Assembly: GCA_035638255.1 (NCBI GenBank)
Contig: DASRAJ010000002.1
Location: 18,641-82,640, forward strand
DNA: 64,000 bases
Origin: DASRAJ01 sp035638255
GTDB taxonomy: Bacteria; Bacteroidota; Bacteroidia; Chitinophagales; UBA10324
Direction of reading: 5' to 3'
How positions within the stretch are numbered: the first letter of the stretch is position 1; each line of letters begins with the position of its first letter. The notes below the pieces were generated by a model. The model made no database searches and was not told where the DNA came from. It saw nothing but the letters and a program-made list of their open reading frames with translations. Both the position numbers and the translations under genes were made by a program. This document shows positions 1 to 9,185 of the stretch, piece after piece.

Positions 1-861
1 AATCTGAAAGTTGATTTCCTGCGTGAGTTGTCACCCGGAATTTTTGCAAATGATTTAGAGTGGTTAGAAGGCCTGCTGCAGGAAAAAAGTCAGAAAGTAA
101 AGGAGCAGGTGCTTGGCATGCTGAAAAGAATTCCTTCTTCCAATTTAGTTCAGCTCTATTGGAACCAGGTTTCAAAAGCAGTGACACTCAAATCAGGAAA
201 AGCATTTCTCGGGCTCCTGAATAAAACTTCAGTTGAAATAAATTCTTCCGTTCCATTTGACGACTCCATTTTCAAAACAGGAATCGACAAACTCAGCAAC
301 AACAAACAATTTACCGATGAAGAGTTCATCATCTTCCAACTGATTTCAAATGTTCCTCCGAAAAAATGGGAGCAGCATTTCAATGAATCACCGAAGAAGA
401 TTATAGATTTCTTCAGGAAATCACAGGAGAAATTTTTTCCCGCGTTGATCAATGCAGCGAATTCATTTAAAGATGAAGCGTGGGCGAAAACGTTGCTCGA
501 TCAATTGAATGGATCTGATGATACGGAACTCACTTTTTATATGACAGGTGAAGAAAGAAGAGACTACTACTTGAAATACCATCCTAAATATCTAATCAAC
601 TATTTTCAAATTACTCCTGAGACAGTGAATGAATGGAGTCGCGACTTCACGAAGAAGATGTACGAGATCCTGCTGAGTGAAACGTATAACAAAACATATT
701 TTCTAAACACGATTGCATTAGTGCCGGTAGAATTTCAAAGTGAACTCGATTCTTTATTCCCTGATGATCCTGCTATGAAAACTTTTTGGACCAATACCTC
801 CGAAGAAATTAAACGCCTTCTCACTATCAAAAATCAAATCATTCAATCCTTCAAATTATGA
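1..861 (+). CDS. DUF5691 family protein (5'-truncated by window edge)
   Basis: The frame is open from base 1 without a start, so the gene begins upstream; the first possible start inside (TTG at 28) is probably not the real one. The visible ~286 residues are soluble and alpha-helical without obvious catalytic motifs. The family call rests on the context: in Bacteroidota a DUF5691 protein commonly precedes MoxR, DUF5682 and VWA genes, often with a SWIM zinc-finger protein further upstream. The stop overlaps the moxR start (ATGA), indicating translational coupling. Function unknown; likely a structural or adaptor component of a MoxR-VWA system. Confidence 0.7.
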   Translation, partial: NLKVDFLRELSPGIFANDLEWLEGLLQEKSQKVKEQVLGMLKRIPSSNLVQLYWNQVSKAVTLKSGKAFLGLLNKTSVEINSSVPFDDSIFKTGIDKLSNNKQFTDEEFIIFQLISNVPPKKWEQHFNESPKKIIDFFRKSQEKFFPALINAANSFKDEAWAKTLLDQLNGSDDTELTFYMTGEERRDYYLKYHPKYLINYFQITPETVNEWSRDFTKKMYEILLSETYNKTYFLNTIALVPVEFQSELDSLFPDDPAMKTFWTNTSEEIKRLLTIKNQIIQSFKL

Positions 862-1937
862 GTACGATCTTACGTCAGCATGCAGAGCAGCAATTCGCGC
901 AGGAACTTGATGAATTAAAAAAGAGCGATTCAGATAAGCGACCGGTTAATTGGAATCTCTCCCCGCAATCAGTGGTCACTTATATTCTCGGCGGCAAACT
1001 GAAAAACGGTTTTGAAGTTTCTCCGAAATACATCGGTCAAAAGCGGCTTATTGAAATTGCAGTGGCTACACTGACTACTGATCGCGCGTTGTTGTTATTC
1101 GGATTGCCGGGCACTGCTAAGTCATGGGTATCGGAGCATCTTGCTGCTGCAGTCAGCGGTGATTCCACACTCATCGTTCAGGGCACAGCGGGCACCAATG
1201 AAGAATCTGTTCGGTATGGCTGGAACTATGCGCGGTTGATTGCTGAAGGTCCGAGTGAAAAAGCATTGGTGGAAACTCCCGTAATGCGTGCGATGAAAGA
1301 TGGTAAGATTGTGCGCATCGAAGAACTCACGCGCATCGGCTCCGATGTTCAGGATGCATTGATCACGATCCTTTCTGAAAAATCATTGCCGATTCCCGAA
1401 CTCAATTCAGAGGTGCAGGCGGTGAAAGGATTCAATGTTATTGCCACTGCGAACAACCGCGACAAGGGTGTGAACGAATTGTCGAGCGCATTGAAGCGAC
1501 GATTCAACACGGTGATTCTTCCATTGCCGGATACCATTGAAGAAGAGATTGACATTGTAAAGCGCCGCGTAGAAAGTTTTGAAAAAGTTATGGAGCTTCC
1601 TGCTGAGCCGCCTGCTTTGAGTGAGATCAAGCGAATCGTCACCATCTTCCGTGAGCTGCGTGCAGGAGTTACACTCGATGGAAAAACAAAACTTAAAGTT
1701 CCTTCCGGCACCCTCAGCACTGCCGAAGCCATTTCAGTAATGAACAGTGGAATGGCGATGGCTGCTTACTTCGGCGATGGGCGATTGACCGCTTCCGATG
1801 TTGCTTCAGGAATTCACGGAGCGATTGTAAAAGATCCGGTGCAGGATAAAATTATTTACCAGGAATATTTGGAAACAGTAGTGAAGACGCGCGATGACTG
1901 GAAAGATATTTATCGCGCGTGCAGGGAAATGCTTTAG
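858..1937 (+). CDS. MoxR-family AAA+ ATPase
   Basis: A 359-residue AAA+ ATPase. Walker A is GLPGTAKS at residues 82-89, a Walker B-like acidic segment (RIEE) lies near 153-156, and a sensor-1 type ATANNRD segment follows near residue 195. The lid domain fills the C-terminal third. MoxR ATPases act as chaperone-like remodelers, usually together with a VWA-domain protein, and the VWA gene is two genes downstream. It overlaps the preceding DUF5691 gene by four bases. Substrate unknown. Confidence 0.92.
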   Translation: MSTILRQHAEQQFAQELDELKKSDSDKRPVNWNLSPQSVVTYILGGKLKNGFEVSPKYIGQKRLIEIAVATLTTDRALLLFGLPGTAKSWVSEHLAAAVSGDSTLIVQGTAGTNEESVRYGWNYARLIAEGPSEKALVETPVMRAMKDGKIVRIEELTRIGSDVQDALITILSEKSLPIPELNSEVQAVKGFNVIATANNRDKGVNELSSALKRRFNTVILPLPDTIEEEIDIVKRRVESFEKVMELPAEPPALSEIKRIVTIFRELRAGVTLDGKTKLKVPSGTLSTAEAISVMNSGMAMAAYFGDGRLTASDVASGIHGAIVKDPVQDKIIYQEYLETVVKTRDDWKDIYRACREML

Positions 1938-1980
1938 AGACTGTTTTGAAATGAGCGAGAAATTTGGCAACACCCACGCA

Positions 1981-2042
1981 ACCCTTCGACAAGCTCAGGG
2001 TGACAGCGCGCGGAGGTCATTCTGAGCCTGTCGAAGAATAGC
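1981..2042. repeat. Dispersed palindromic intergenic repeat (TTCGACAAGCTCAGG type)
   Basis: Two inverted arms, CCTTCGACAAGCTCAGG and its near-complement CTGAGCCTGTCGAAG, flank a short GC-rich spacer. The same arms recur at 18427-18492 and 63944-63998. It sits between moxR and the DUF5682 gene and can fold into a long hairpin. Elements of this kind are common mobile-repeat debris in many bacterial genomes. Confidence 0.8.
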
Positions 2043-2093
2043 GCAAGCAAAATTTTTTTCAAAGATTTCAATACAGTTCTTAAAAAAAATTCA

Positions 2094-4361
2094 GTGAGCA
2101 CCATTCACATCCTCGGCATTCGGCATCATGGTCCCGGTTCTGCAAAAAATGTGAAAGCATTTTTGGAAGAAACGAAACCGGATATCGTATTGGTGGAAGG
2201 ACCGCCTGAAGGAAATGACTTGCTTCAGTGGGTAGTTCATGAAGAAATAAAACCGCCTGTTGCTATTCTTGCTTACATGCCCGACAATCCAAAGCGGGCT
2301 GTCTTCTATCCTTTCGCAGAATTTTCACCGGAGTGGCAGGCCATTCATTATGGCGTTTCAAAAAATATTCCTGTGCGCTTTATTGATTTACCGCTTGCGA
2401 ATTCATTTGCGCTGGAAGAAGAAAAAGAGAAACAGAAAAATCCTCAGTCGGTAAATAATAATGCTTTCAAAAATTCAGAAACTGAAATCGGAGAAGGAGA
2501 AACAGAGATTCTGCAACATGATCCTATGCGTTACCTCGCTGAAGCAGCCGGTTTTACAGACGGAGAAAAATGGTGGGAATACATGTTTGAACAGCGCATC
2601 AGCAATGAGCAGGTATTTGATGCTGTTTCAGAAGCGATGCAATCCTTGCGCGAATCTTTTCCTGAAAAAGAAAATCGGAATGAAAAGCTTCGGGAGGCAC
2701 ACATGCGAAAAATGATCCGGCAGGCGGAGAAAGAGATGTTCAACACCATTGTCGTGATCTGTGGCGCATGGCATGCTCCCGCACTTGCCAATATGCCGAA
2801 GCAGAAGGATGATAATGAGTTGCTGAAGAATCTTCCAAAAGTAAAAGTGGAAACCACGTGGATCCCGTGGACGTATCACCGCCTCACTTTCTGGAGCGGC
2901 TATGGTGCAGGCATACAATCACCGGGTTGGTACGATCATGTCTGGACTCACACAAAAGATGTTGAAGTGCAATGGATGTCGAAAGTGGCGCAGCTCTTCC
3001 GGTCAAAAGACATGGATACTTCTGTGGCACATGTGATTGAGGCCGTGCGGTTGTCGGAAGCGCTTGCATCACTGCGGAATTTTTCCCGTCCCGGTTTAGA
3101 TGAGTTGAATGAAGCAACATTGTCAGTACTCTGCAATGGCGAAAGTATTTTGATGCACCTGATTCGTGAAGAACTGATCGTGAGTGATAAGATTGGAGCG
3201 GTTCCTGAAGAAATTCCGAAACCACCATTACAAATTGATTTGGAAAAATTACAACGGCGGTTGCGCCTTCCTGCTGAAGCATCCTTCAAAGACTACACGC
3301 TTGACCTGCGAAAAGAAAGTGATCTCGAGCGAAGTCAATTATTGCATCGCTTATTGCTGCTCGAAATTCATTGGGGAGTAAAAACTTTTGTTGCAGGCAA
3401 AGGCACATTCAAAGAACAATGGCGATTGCAGTGGGAGCCGGAATTTTCGATTCAGATTATTGAAAAAGGCGCCTGGGGAAATTCAATTGAAGAAGCTGCG
3501 ACCAATTTTGTCATTCACATAGCGAATGAGTCTTCAAGCCTGAAGCAGATCAGCGAGCTGCTGCAAAATTCTATACCTGCAGAAATTCCAAAAGCAATCG
3601 AAGTGCTGATGAAGCAACTCGACAATCTTGCTGCTACCACGAGTGACGTAATTCAGTTGATGGAAGTATTGCCCGAACTCGTAAGCGCTTCCCGCTATGG
3701 AAACGTGAGACAAACAGATGCAGATCTGATGCTGCAATTGGTGAACTCGATGATCACGCGCATTTGCATCAGCTTGCCGGCAGCGTGCAGCAACGTTGAT
3801 GAAGATGCTGCAAACAAATTGCTCGATTTATTTTTTAAGCTGAATGATGCCATCGCTGTGCTTCAGCAGGCGGACCAAATCAATGAATGGCAACAGACGC
3901 TCATGGTAATCGCAGAAAACAAAAACGCTGCACCGGCAGTGAGCGGTTACTCAACACGATTGCTTTCCGATTTTAAAATCTTAACGGGGGAATCGTTAGC
4001 AAAGAAATTCAGCTTCGCACTATCTACTGCATCACAACCTGAAATTGCCGCGGCATGGCTTGAAGGATTTTTAAAAGGAAGCGGCACCATTCTTTTACTC
4101 GATCATGATCTTTGGAATCTCGTGAACAATTGGGTGCTGCAATTGCAAGAAGGAACATTTGTTCAACTGCTCCCGATCATGCGAAGAACATTCGCACAAT
4201 TCACGAATGCCGAGCGAAGGAAGTTGGGTGAGAAAGTGAAGAGCGGAGAATCCTCTTCAATAACTGCCCGATTTAAAGAAACCAATTTCAATCATGAGCG
4301 CGCAGAGAATGCAATTCCAATTGTTTTGAAATTGCTGGGAATAAATTCAGAATATCAATAA
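2094..4361 (+). CDS. DUF5682 family protein
   Basis: A 755-residue protein starting at GTG with the family-typical opening HILGIRHHGPGSAKNV, then LVEGPPEGND and, near residue 220, a conserved ICGAWHAPAL segment. The first ~270 residues resemble the EreA/ChaN-like fold implied by these His/Glu motifs; the remainder is a long helical region. DUF5682 proteins are regularly encoded between MoxR and VWA genes, as here. No ATG lies near, and the motif starts immediately after the GTG, which supports this start. Biochemical function unestablished; the N-terminal motifs suggest a hydrolase-like centre (inference). Confidence 0.82.
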   Translation: MSTIHILGIRHHGPGSAKNVKAFLEETKPDIVLVEGPPEGNDLLQWVVHEEIKPPVAILAYMPDNPKRAVFYPFAEFSPEWQAIHYGVSKNIPVRFIDLPLANSFALEEEKEKQKNPQSVNNNAFKNSETEIGEGETEILQHDPMRYLAEAAGFTDGEKWWEYMFEQRISNEQVFDAVSEAMQSLRESFPEKENRNEKLREAHMRKMIRQAEKEMFNTIVVICGAWHAPALANMPKQKDDNELLKNLPKVKVETTWIPWTYHRLTFWSGYGAGIQSPGWYDHVWTHTKDVEVQWMSKVAQLFRSKDMDTSVAHVIEAVRLSEALASLRNFSRPGLDELNEATLSVLCNGESILMHLIREELIVSDKIGAVPEEIPKPPLQIDLEKLQRRLRLPAEASFKDYTLDLRKESDLERSQLLHRLLLLEIHWGVKTFVAGKGTFKEQWRLQWEPEFSIQIIEKGAWGNSIEEAATNFVIHIANESSSLKQISELLQNSIPAEIPKAIEVLMKQLDNLAATTSDVIQLMEVLPELVSASRYGNVRQTDADLMLQLVNSMITRICISLPAACSNVDEDAANKLLDLFFKLNDAIAVLQQADQINEWQQTLMVIAENKNAAPAVSGYSTRLLSDFKILTGESLAKKFSFALSTASQPEIAAAWLEGFLKGSGTILLLDHDLWNLVNNWVLQLQEGTFVQLLPIMRRTFAQFTNAERRKLGEKVKSGESSSITARFKETNFNHERAENAIPIVLKLLGINSEYQ

Positions 4362-4370
4362 CAAGCGTCA

Positions 4371-4412
4371 TTGCCATGCCCCGATTTTTATCGGGGCAGA
4401 AGCAATCTCAAC
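4371..4412. repeat. Short hairpin repeat between DUF5682 and VWA genes
   Basis: GCCCCGATTTTTATCGGGGC forms a perfect hairpin inside sequence resembling the outer part of the GTCATTGCGAG repeat at 11949-12021. Its loop motif also resembles CCCGATATATATCGGG within the tRNA-like array. Probably intergenic repeat debris. Confidence 0.55.
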
Positions 4413-4423
4413 AATGAAAAGAA

Positions 4424-5563
4424 ATGACCGACGAAAATCTAATTCGCAAATGGCGCCTCATTCTCGGCGGACACGAGAATGACGGAACGGGATTTAATCT
4501 TGCAGGTCTCGATCAGAAAATGGATGAGTCATTGGAAGCATTATACGATTCTGATCGCAAGGGCTCTCTTGGTCCCTCCTCCCCAAATGTAAATCGCTGG
4601 CTCGGTGACATCAGGAATTTCTTCCCTTCATCAGTTGTAAAAGTGATGCAGCAGGATGCATTGAAGCGATTGAACCTTACCTCCATGCTTCTCGAAAAAG
4701 AAATGCTGGAAAATGTAGAACCCGATGTTCACCTCGTCGCAACACTGATGACGCTGAGTCATGTGATCCCAAACAAAACAAAAGATGCAGCCCGGCAAGT
4801 GGTAAAGAAAGTTGTAGATGAGTTAATGAAGAAATTGTATCAGCCGACTCAGCAAGCGATCATCGGAAGCCTGAATCGCTCCACACGAAACCGCAGACCG
4901 CGGCATCATGAGATCAACTGGCATGCAACCATTCTCAAAAATCTGAAACACTACCAGCCTAAATACAAAACCATTATTCCGGAAATCCGGATCGGGTATG
5001 GAAAGAGAAGAAGATCGTTAAAGGATGTCGTGTTGTGTCTCGATCAGAGCGGCTCTATGGGGACATCTGTTATTTACTCCGGCATTTTCGGCGCGGTGAT
5101 GGCGTCTATTCCTGCCATTCAAACACGCATGGTGGTTTTCGACACTTCTGTTGTTGATCTCACGGATGAATTGAGTGATCCTGTTGAATTATTGTTTGGC
5201 GTTCAACTTGGAGGAGGAACTGACATCAATCGTGCATTGACCTATTGCCAGCAAATTATTCGCAAGCCCCTTGACACGGTTCTCGTTCTCATCACTGATT
5301 TGTATGAAGGAGGAAATGCCGATGAAATGCTAAAGCGCGCTGCAACCTTAGTGAGCACCGGCGTTCAGCTAATTGTTTTGCTTGCCCTGAATGATGATGG
5401 CGCGCCATCCTATGATCATCACAATGCTGAATTTCTTGCATCACTTAATGTACCCGTGTTCGCCTGCACGCCGGATAAATTCCCGGAGTTGATGGCTGCT
5501 GCGCTGAGCAAGCAGGATATTAATTTGTGGGCGGCGCAGAATGATATGGTGGTGAAAAAATAA
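4424..5563 (+). CDS. VWA domain-containing protein (MoxR partner)
   Basis: A 379-residue soluble protein with a C-terminal von Willebrand factor A domain. The MIDAS motif DQSGSMG begins at residue 206, with further metal-site segments GGGTDINRA and ITDLYEG (around residue 291). The N-terminal ~190 residues are helical and basic. VWA proteins of this class work with MoxR ATPases in a metal-dependent complex, and the gene closes the four-gene operon. There is no signal peptide, so it is cytoplasmic. Confidence 0.9.
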   Translation: MTDENLIRKWRLILGGHENDGTGFNLAGLDQKMDESLEALYDSDRKGSLGPSSPNVNRWLGDIRNFFPSSVVKVMQQDALKRLNLTSMLLEKEMLENVEPDVHLVATLMTLSHVIPNKTKDAARQVVKKVVDELMKKLYQPTQQAIIGSLNRSTRNRRPRHHEINWHATILKNLKHYQPKYKTIIPEIRIGYGKRRRSLKDVVLCLDQSGSMGTSVIYSGIFGAVMASIPAIQTRMVVFDTSVVDLTDELSDPVELLFGVQLGGGTDINRALTYCQQIIRKPLDTVLVLITDLYEGGNADEMLKRAATLVSTGVQLIVLLALNDDGAPSYDHHNAEFLASLNVPVFACTPDKFPELMAAALSKQDINLWAAQNDMVVKK

Positions 5564-5589
5564 ACCCACATTTTGCACTTCAATAAAAT

Positions 5590-5706
5590 AAACCGCAGAG
5601 AGCGCAAAGAATTTCGCAGAGAAAAAACGCAAAGGTTAACACCAGATAATTTGTAACTTTTTCTTTGCGCTATTCTTTGCGTTTTGCTCCGCGTTCTTTG
5701 CGGCAA
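5590..5706. repeat. Large imperfect inverted repeat between operons
   Basis: The left arm (CCGCAGAGAGCGCAAAG with GCAGAG and CGCAAAGG) and the right arm (CTTTGCGCTATTCTTTGCG ... CGTTCTTTGCGG) are near complements separated by about 20 bases. Such CTTTGCG/CGCAAAG elements are typical intergenic repeats of Bacteroidota chromosomes. It may also act as a bidirectional terminator for the VWA gene. Confidence 0.65.
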
Positions 5707-5777
5707 AAATTCGAACTGCAAATTCCGGGATAAATACAAAGCGTAAAAAACGGAACCCCTAATCAATAGCGATATTT

Positions 5778-6536
5778 ATGCTTGATAAAATTCAGAATGC
5801 GCTAAACGAAATCAGCACACACGAGAATGTGAAAATCCTCTTTGCTTGTGAATCAGGAAGTCGTGCCTGGGGTTTTGCTTCACCGGATAGTGACTATGAT
5901 GTTCGCTTTGTCTATGTGCAGCCAAAAGAATATTATCTCTCTATTGATGAGAGGAAGGATGTAATTGAGTTACCTGTAAATGAAATTCTTGACGTCAGTG
6001 GCTGGGATGTTCGCAAAGCATTACGCCTGTTCAGGGGTTCGAACGCTGTGATTTACGAGTGGCTTCAATCTCCTATCGTTTACTTGTCTGAATCCGGATT
6101 TCAGAAAAATTTATGGTCCATGGCGCCTGATTATTTTTCCCTTCGTGCCGGAATGCATCATTATTTAAGCATGTCGATCAACACTTTTCAGAATGAATTG
6201 CAAACTGATGAAGTGAAACTGAAAAAATACTTCTATGCCCTGCGACCGATTTTAGCCTGTAAATGGATTTCAGAAAAACATGAGGTTCCTCCTATGGTAT
6301 TCCAGCAACTTCTTAAAGTAATTCAGTCTGACAAGAAGATTGTGAATACCATTGATGCGCTCCTTGAAATGAAGAATGTATCAGATGAAAAGAAAATAAT
6401 AGCCCGGAATGATAGGTTGAATGAATTTATTCAAAATGAAATTCAGCGGTGTGATGAGATTGCAAAAACGATTTCAAGAAAAGAAGTAGATAGTCAAAAG
6501 CTAAATGAATTTTTCAAAGGTCTTGTTGAATCATGA
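5778..6536 (+). CDS. Polymerase-beta-fold nucleotidyltransferase (COG3541-like)
   Basis: A 252-residue predicted nucleotidyltransferase. The signature GSRAWGFASPDSDYDVR starts near residue 26: the GS-x-AWG loop followed by the D-x-D metal pair (DSDYD, near 37). The rest is the helical C-terminal region of this superfamily. It overlaps the next gene, a paralogue of the same fold, by ATGA. Members of this group (RlaP-like) have been linked to RNA-repair gene neighbourhoods, and an RNA ligase island lies 3 kb away on the other strand. The substrate cannot be read from sequence. Confidence 0.85.
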   Translation: MLDKIQNALNEISTHENVKILFACESGSRAWGFASPDSDYDVRFVYVQPKEYYLSIDERKDVIELPVNEILDVSGWDVRKALRLFRGSNAVIYEWLQSPIVYLSESGFQKNLWSMAPDYFSLRAGMHHYLSMSINTFQNELQTDEVKLKKYFYALRPILACKWISEKHEVPPMVFQQLLKVIQSDKKIVNTIDALLEMKNVSDEKKIIARNDRLNEFIQNEIQRCDEIAKTISRKEVDSQKLNEFFKGLVES

Positions 6537-7609
6537 ACATTGATTTTATCCGAAAAGAGAAACTGATTTTATTCGAATGCATTAGTGGAAGCAAAGCGTA
6601 TGGTCTCTCACTTTCGCATTCTGATACCGATCTCAAAGGAGTTTTCATTCTTCCGAAAAAAATCTTTTTTGGACTGGAAGAAATAGAACAGGTGGCTAAC
6701 GAAACCAATGATATAGTTTTCTATGAATTGAAACGGTTCTTTCAATTACTTCTCAGAAACAACCCAAATATTCTTGAACTTCTTGCTACTCCTGAAGATT
6801 GTGTCTTATATAGTCACCCCACATTGGAATCCATCAAGCCGGATCATTTTCTATCCAGGTTGTGCAATCAAACCTTCGCAGGTTATGCTTATTCACAGAT
6901 CAAAAAAGCACAAGGGTTAAATAAAAAAATTCTCAATCCTATTGATCAGGAACGAAAGTCAGTTTTGGATTTTTGTTTCGTCGTTCAAGGTCAGGGTTCG
7001 GTGCCTTTGCAGCAATGGATTTCGGAAATGAAATTTAAACAGGAAGAATGCGGATTGGTCAGTGTCCCGCACATGCGTGATGTGTTTGCATTGTATCATT
7101 CATCCCAGTTTGATAATGCCATTTCTCTCAGGGGAATTTATTCCGGTATTGATGCAAATGATGTCTCCTTGAGTTCAGTACCAAAAGGAACAGAACCGAT
7201 GGCGATTATGAATTTTAATAAGGATGGTTATTCTAAATACTGTCGGGACTATAAAGAATACTGGACGTGGGTAGAAGAAAGAAATGATGAGCGATATCAA
7301 AATACTCTGCAACACGGGAAGAAATACGACGCAAAAAATATGATGCACGTTTTCCGGTTGCTGGATATGGCGGAAGAGATTGCCCGTTACAAAAAAGTAA
7401 ATGTTATAAGACCAAACCGGGAAGAGTTGCTCCGAATCAGAAGGGGAGAATTTCTTTACGAAGAACTTTTGAGTCGTGCTTTAGAAAAAATTGAACAAAT
7501 CAGGGAATTATTCGAACGAAGTGATTTGCCTGATGAACCGGATCAGAGCAAGATTGAAATATTGTTGTATGAAATGCGTGAGAAAATTTACAATGAAAGA
7601 GATGAGTGA
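6533..7609 (+). CDS. Polymerase-beta-fold nucleotidyltransferase, second tandem copy
   Basis: A 358-residue nucleotidyltransferase with GSKAYG near residue 18 and SDTDLKG near 30, both required for metal and nucleotide binding in this fold. It is about 100 residues longer than its neighbour and has diverged widely from it, so the two likely differ in substrate or act as a pair. Translation is coupled by a four-base overlap. A role in nucleotide addition to damaged RNA is possible by analogy with RlaP-like enzymes; this is inference. Confidence 0.85.
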   Translation: MNIDFIRKEKLILFECISGSKAYGLSLSHSDTDLKGVFILPKKIFFGLEEIEQVANETNDIVFYELKRFFQLLLRNNPNILELLATPEDCVLYSHPTLESIKPDHFLSRLCNQTFAGYAYSQIKKAQGLNKKILNPIDQERKSVLDFCFVVQGQGSVPLQQWISEMKFKQEECGLVSVPHMRDVFALYHSSQFDNAISLRGIYSGIDANDVSLSSVPKGTEPMAIMNFNKDGYSKYCRDYKEYWTWVEERNDERYQNTLQHGKKYDAKNMMHVFRLLDMAEEIARYKKVNVIRPNREELLRIRRGEFLYEELLSRALEKIEQIRELFERSDLPDEPDQSKIEILLYEMREKIYNERDE

Positions 7610-7628
7610 TGTCCTTGCCCTGAACTGG

Positions 7629-8113
7629 TCATTTCTTCATCATAAAATCAATTTTCTCAATAGAAGGCATTCGGAATGAGAAAATAGTTTTTCCTTCAGG
7701 ATTAGTCATTGCAAAATCTCCTTCAGTAATGATGTTCATTCCAACGATCACTCCGAAATGCCCTACAGTATCCGCACATTCGCTCACGTTCACATTCGGC
7801 ACACAAATGTTGTTTGGAAGAAAAATATTAACGAGATAAACATTCACTCTTTCTTGTCCGCCTGCATGATAGATAATGGCTTTGCGAATGGGCTTTAATC
7901 CAATCTTATTTGCTGTTGCTTTTGTGACGACGCTATGAGTTGCTCCGGTATCCCACAAAGCTTTTGTTTGAACGATCCTTTGATCATCGAAGTGAAATTG
8001 ATCTCCTCAGGAATAAATGGAATTGAAATGCCGATGGGTGTTATGATTTCTGAAACACGTTCAGTGGCTTCGGAGGTAAATGCGTGAGATGCTGGAGGAG
8101 GTGATGAATCCAT
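7629..8113 (-). pseudogene. Retropepsin-like aspartyl protease, frameshifted
   Basis: Two overlapping frames together make one ~160-residue retropepsin-like protease. The N-terminal part runs from the ATG at 8113 to about 7965. After a single missing base in the AAAAGCTTT stretch, the second frame carries the catalytic WDTGATHSVV, then GMNIITEGDFAMTNPEG and FSFRMPS, which is the usual C-terminal pattern. The repaired junction would read KQKALWDTGAT, a classic active-site lead-in. The ATG overlaps the stop of the upstream partner gene (ATGA). Either a recent pseudogene or a sequencing error; a programmed shift is less likely. Confidence 0.72.
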
Positions 8114-8364
8114 CAGGAAAAAATAACCCGCGAGTGAAATCTCTGAGTGTAATTCTTGTCACCCGGCTGAGCTTCCTGGATGAGAAAGGTTCCTAACTCA
8201 TTTTCTTTTATTGATTTGGTGTATGCCTCGATCTCAGAATCATAAATACCAATCACTTTTTCATCCTGTATGACGACAAATTTTCCCTGATATTTTTCTA
8301 CCAGTTCTGGTTGATGATCGAGATAATATTGAAACTCTTTTTCCAGCATGATTGAATGAAACAA
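8113..8364 (-). CDS. Small DUF5678-like protein, partner of the protease
   Basis: An 83-residue soluble protein with the pattern YQGKFVVIQDEKVIGIYDSEIEAYTKS, resembling DUF5678-like small proteins that are often encoded just before a retropepsin-like protease. Its stop overlaps the protease start. Function unknown; possibly substrate or regulator of the protease. Confidence 0.65.
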   Translation of the reverse strand: MFHSIMLEKEFQYYLDHQPELVEKYQGKFVVIQDEKVIGIYDSEIEAYTKSIKENELGTFLIQEAQPGDKNYTQRFHSRVIFS

Positions 8365-8427
8365 AATTACGTGATTAAATCATTTTCACCCCTCATCAAT
8401 TGTAGCAAAGAGATTAATTGGATTTAT

Positions 8428-8937
8428 TCATTCTTCTACAATGATATTCATCTTTGACTTAGTTGTTGATATGAAATAACCTAAGATCAAAAGACTGACT
8501 AAGTAAGCTATTCCAGCGAGCAAATATTCGTGATCCACGTCTATTGAATAATACCGCCTTGGTTCTTGTAAAAAGAATTTTGATACTACAATTATGAAAC
8601 ACAATATTGCCGAGTAAAAAAATTTTCGTCTGATCTTTTTAAACCAAAAGAATTGAGAGAATATTATTTGAACATGTTCTCTCAGGTAAAAAGGGATAAG
8701 TGTCATCGGGCTTATTATGTGTGAATCATAATAAACAGCAGATCCAAAAAATACAGAAAGAATTAAAAATGCTTGGACAATTCCAGCGACTGCAGTTATG
8801 ATATTGTTACTCTCCCACAGGATTTCGACCCTGCCTTTGATGCCTGGAAAATGTGCCAAGATAAAAGCTAAAAGGAATCCTGGGAGATACAACATCTCAT
8901 TTATTTGGACATAGGACACAACGATTTGCTCAAACAT
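8428..8937 (-). CDS. Hypothetical membrane protein
   Basis: About 169 residues from the internal ATG (MFEQIVVSYV) at 8937; the frame extends to 9057 but the extra 40 residues are polar and Cys/Lys-rich. Four hydrophobic stretches are visible (LPGFLLAFILAHF, AGIVQAFLILSVFFGSA, FYSAILCFIIVVSKFF, LLAGIAYLVSLLILGYF), so it is an integral membrane protein with a short polar tail. Nothing indicates a function, and it does not clearly belong to an operon. Confidence 0.5.
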   Translation of the reverse strand: MFEQIVVSYVQINEMLYLPGFLLAFILAHFPGIKGRVEILWESNNIITAVAGIVQAFLILSVFFGSAVYYDSHIISPMTLIPFYLREHVQIIFSQFFWFKKIRRKFFYSAILCFIIVVSKFFLQEPRRYYSIDVDHEYLLAGIAYLVSLLILGYFISTTKSKMNIIVEE

Positions 8938-9069
8938 TGAAAGGTATTTTTTCTGGTTGTGGCACGCCTTTGATCGACAACTGAAGCGAAAGTTAGTATT
9001 CTCTATCGTGCCTTGAGAGATTATCTGAGAACGAAAAAGTGATGTCACAAAATTCATGACATCACTTCT

Positions 9070-9144
9070 TCAAGCCATCCTCACAATCTTCGGCTGAAAA
9101 ATTCCTTCGATGTTCGCCCACCGCTTTGCAATTGCAATATCATT
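9070..9144 (-). pseudogene. Duplicated 3' end of rtcB (25-codon remnant)
   Basis: On the minus strand this encodes ND....K..ANIEGIFQPKIVRMA-stop, matching the last residues of RtcB (NIEGIFHPKIVRMA-stop, 10477-10551) in the same orientation. The final ~45 bases are nearly identical, and the upstream part has decayed. The two copies are direct repeats bracketing the T9SS gene at 9186-10463. Confidence 0.8.
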
Positions 9145-9185
9145 TCATGTTTCTTTCACGAACAATAAAAATGTAGTTTTAAGGA

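Noticed and set aside
5419..5766. ORF of 115 residues on the minus strand
   Set aside because: Shadow of the VWA gene and of the intergenic inverted repeat; no family resemblance.
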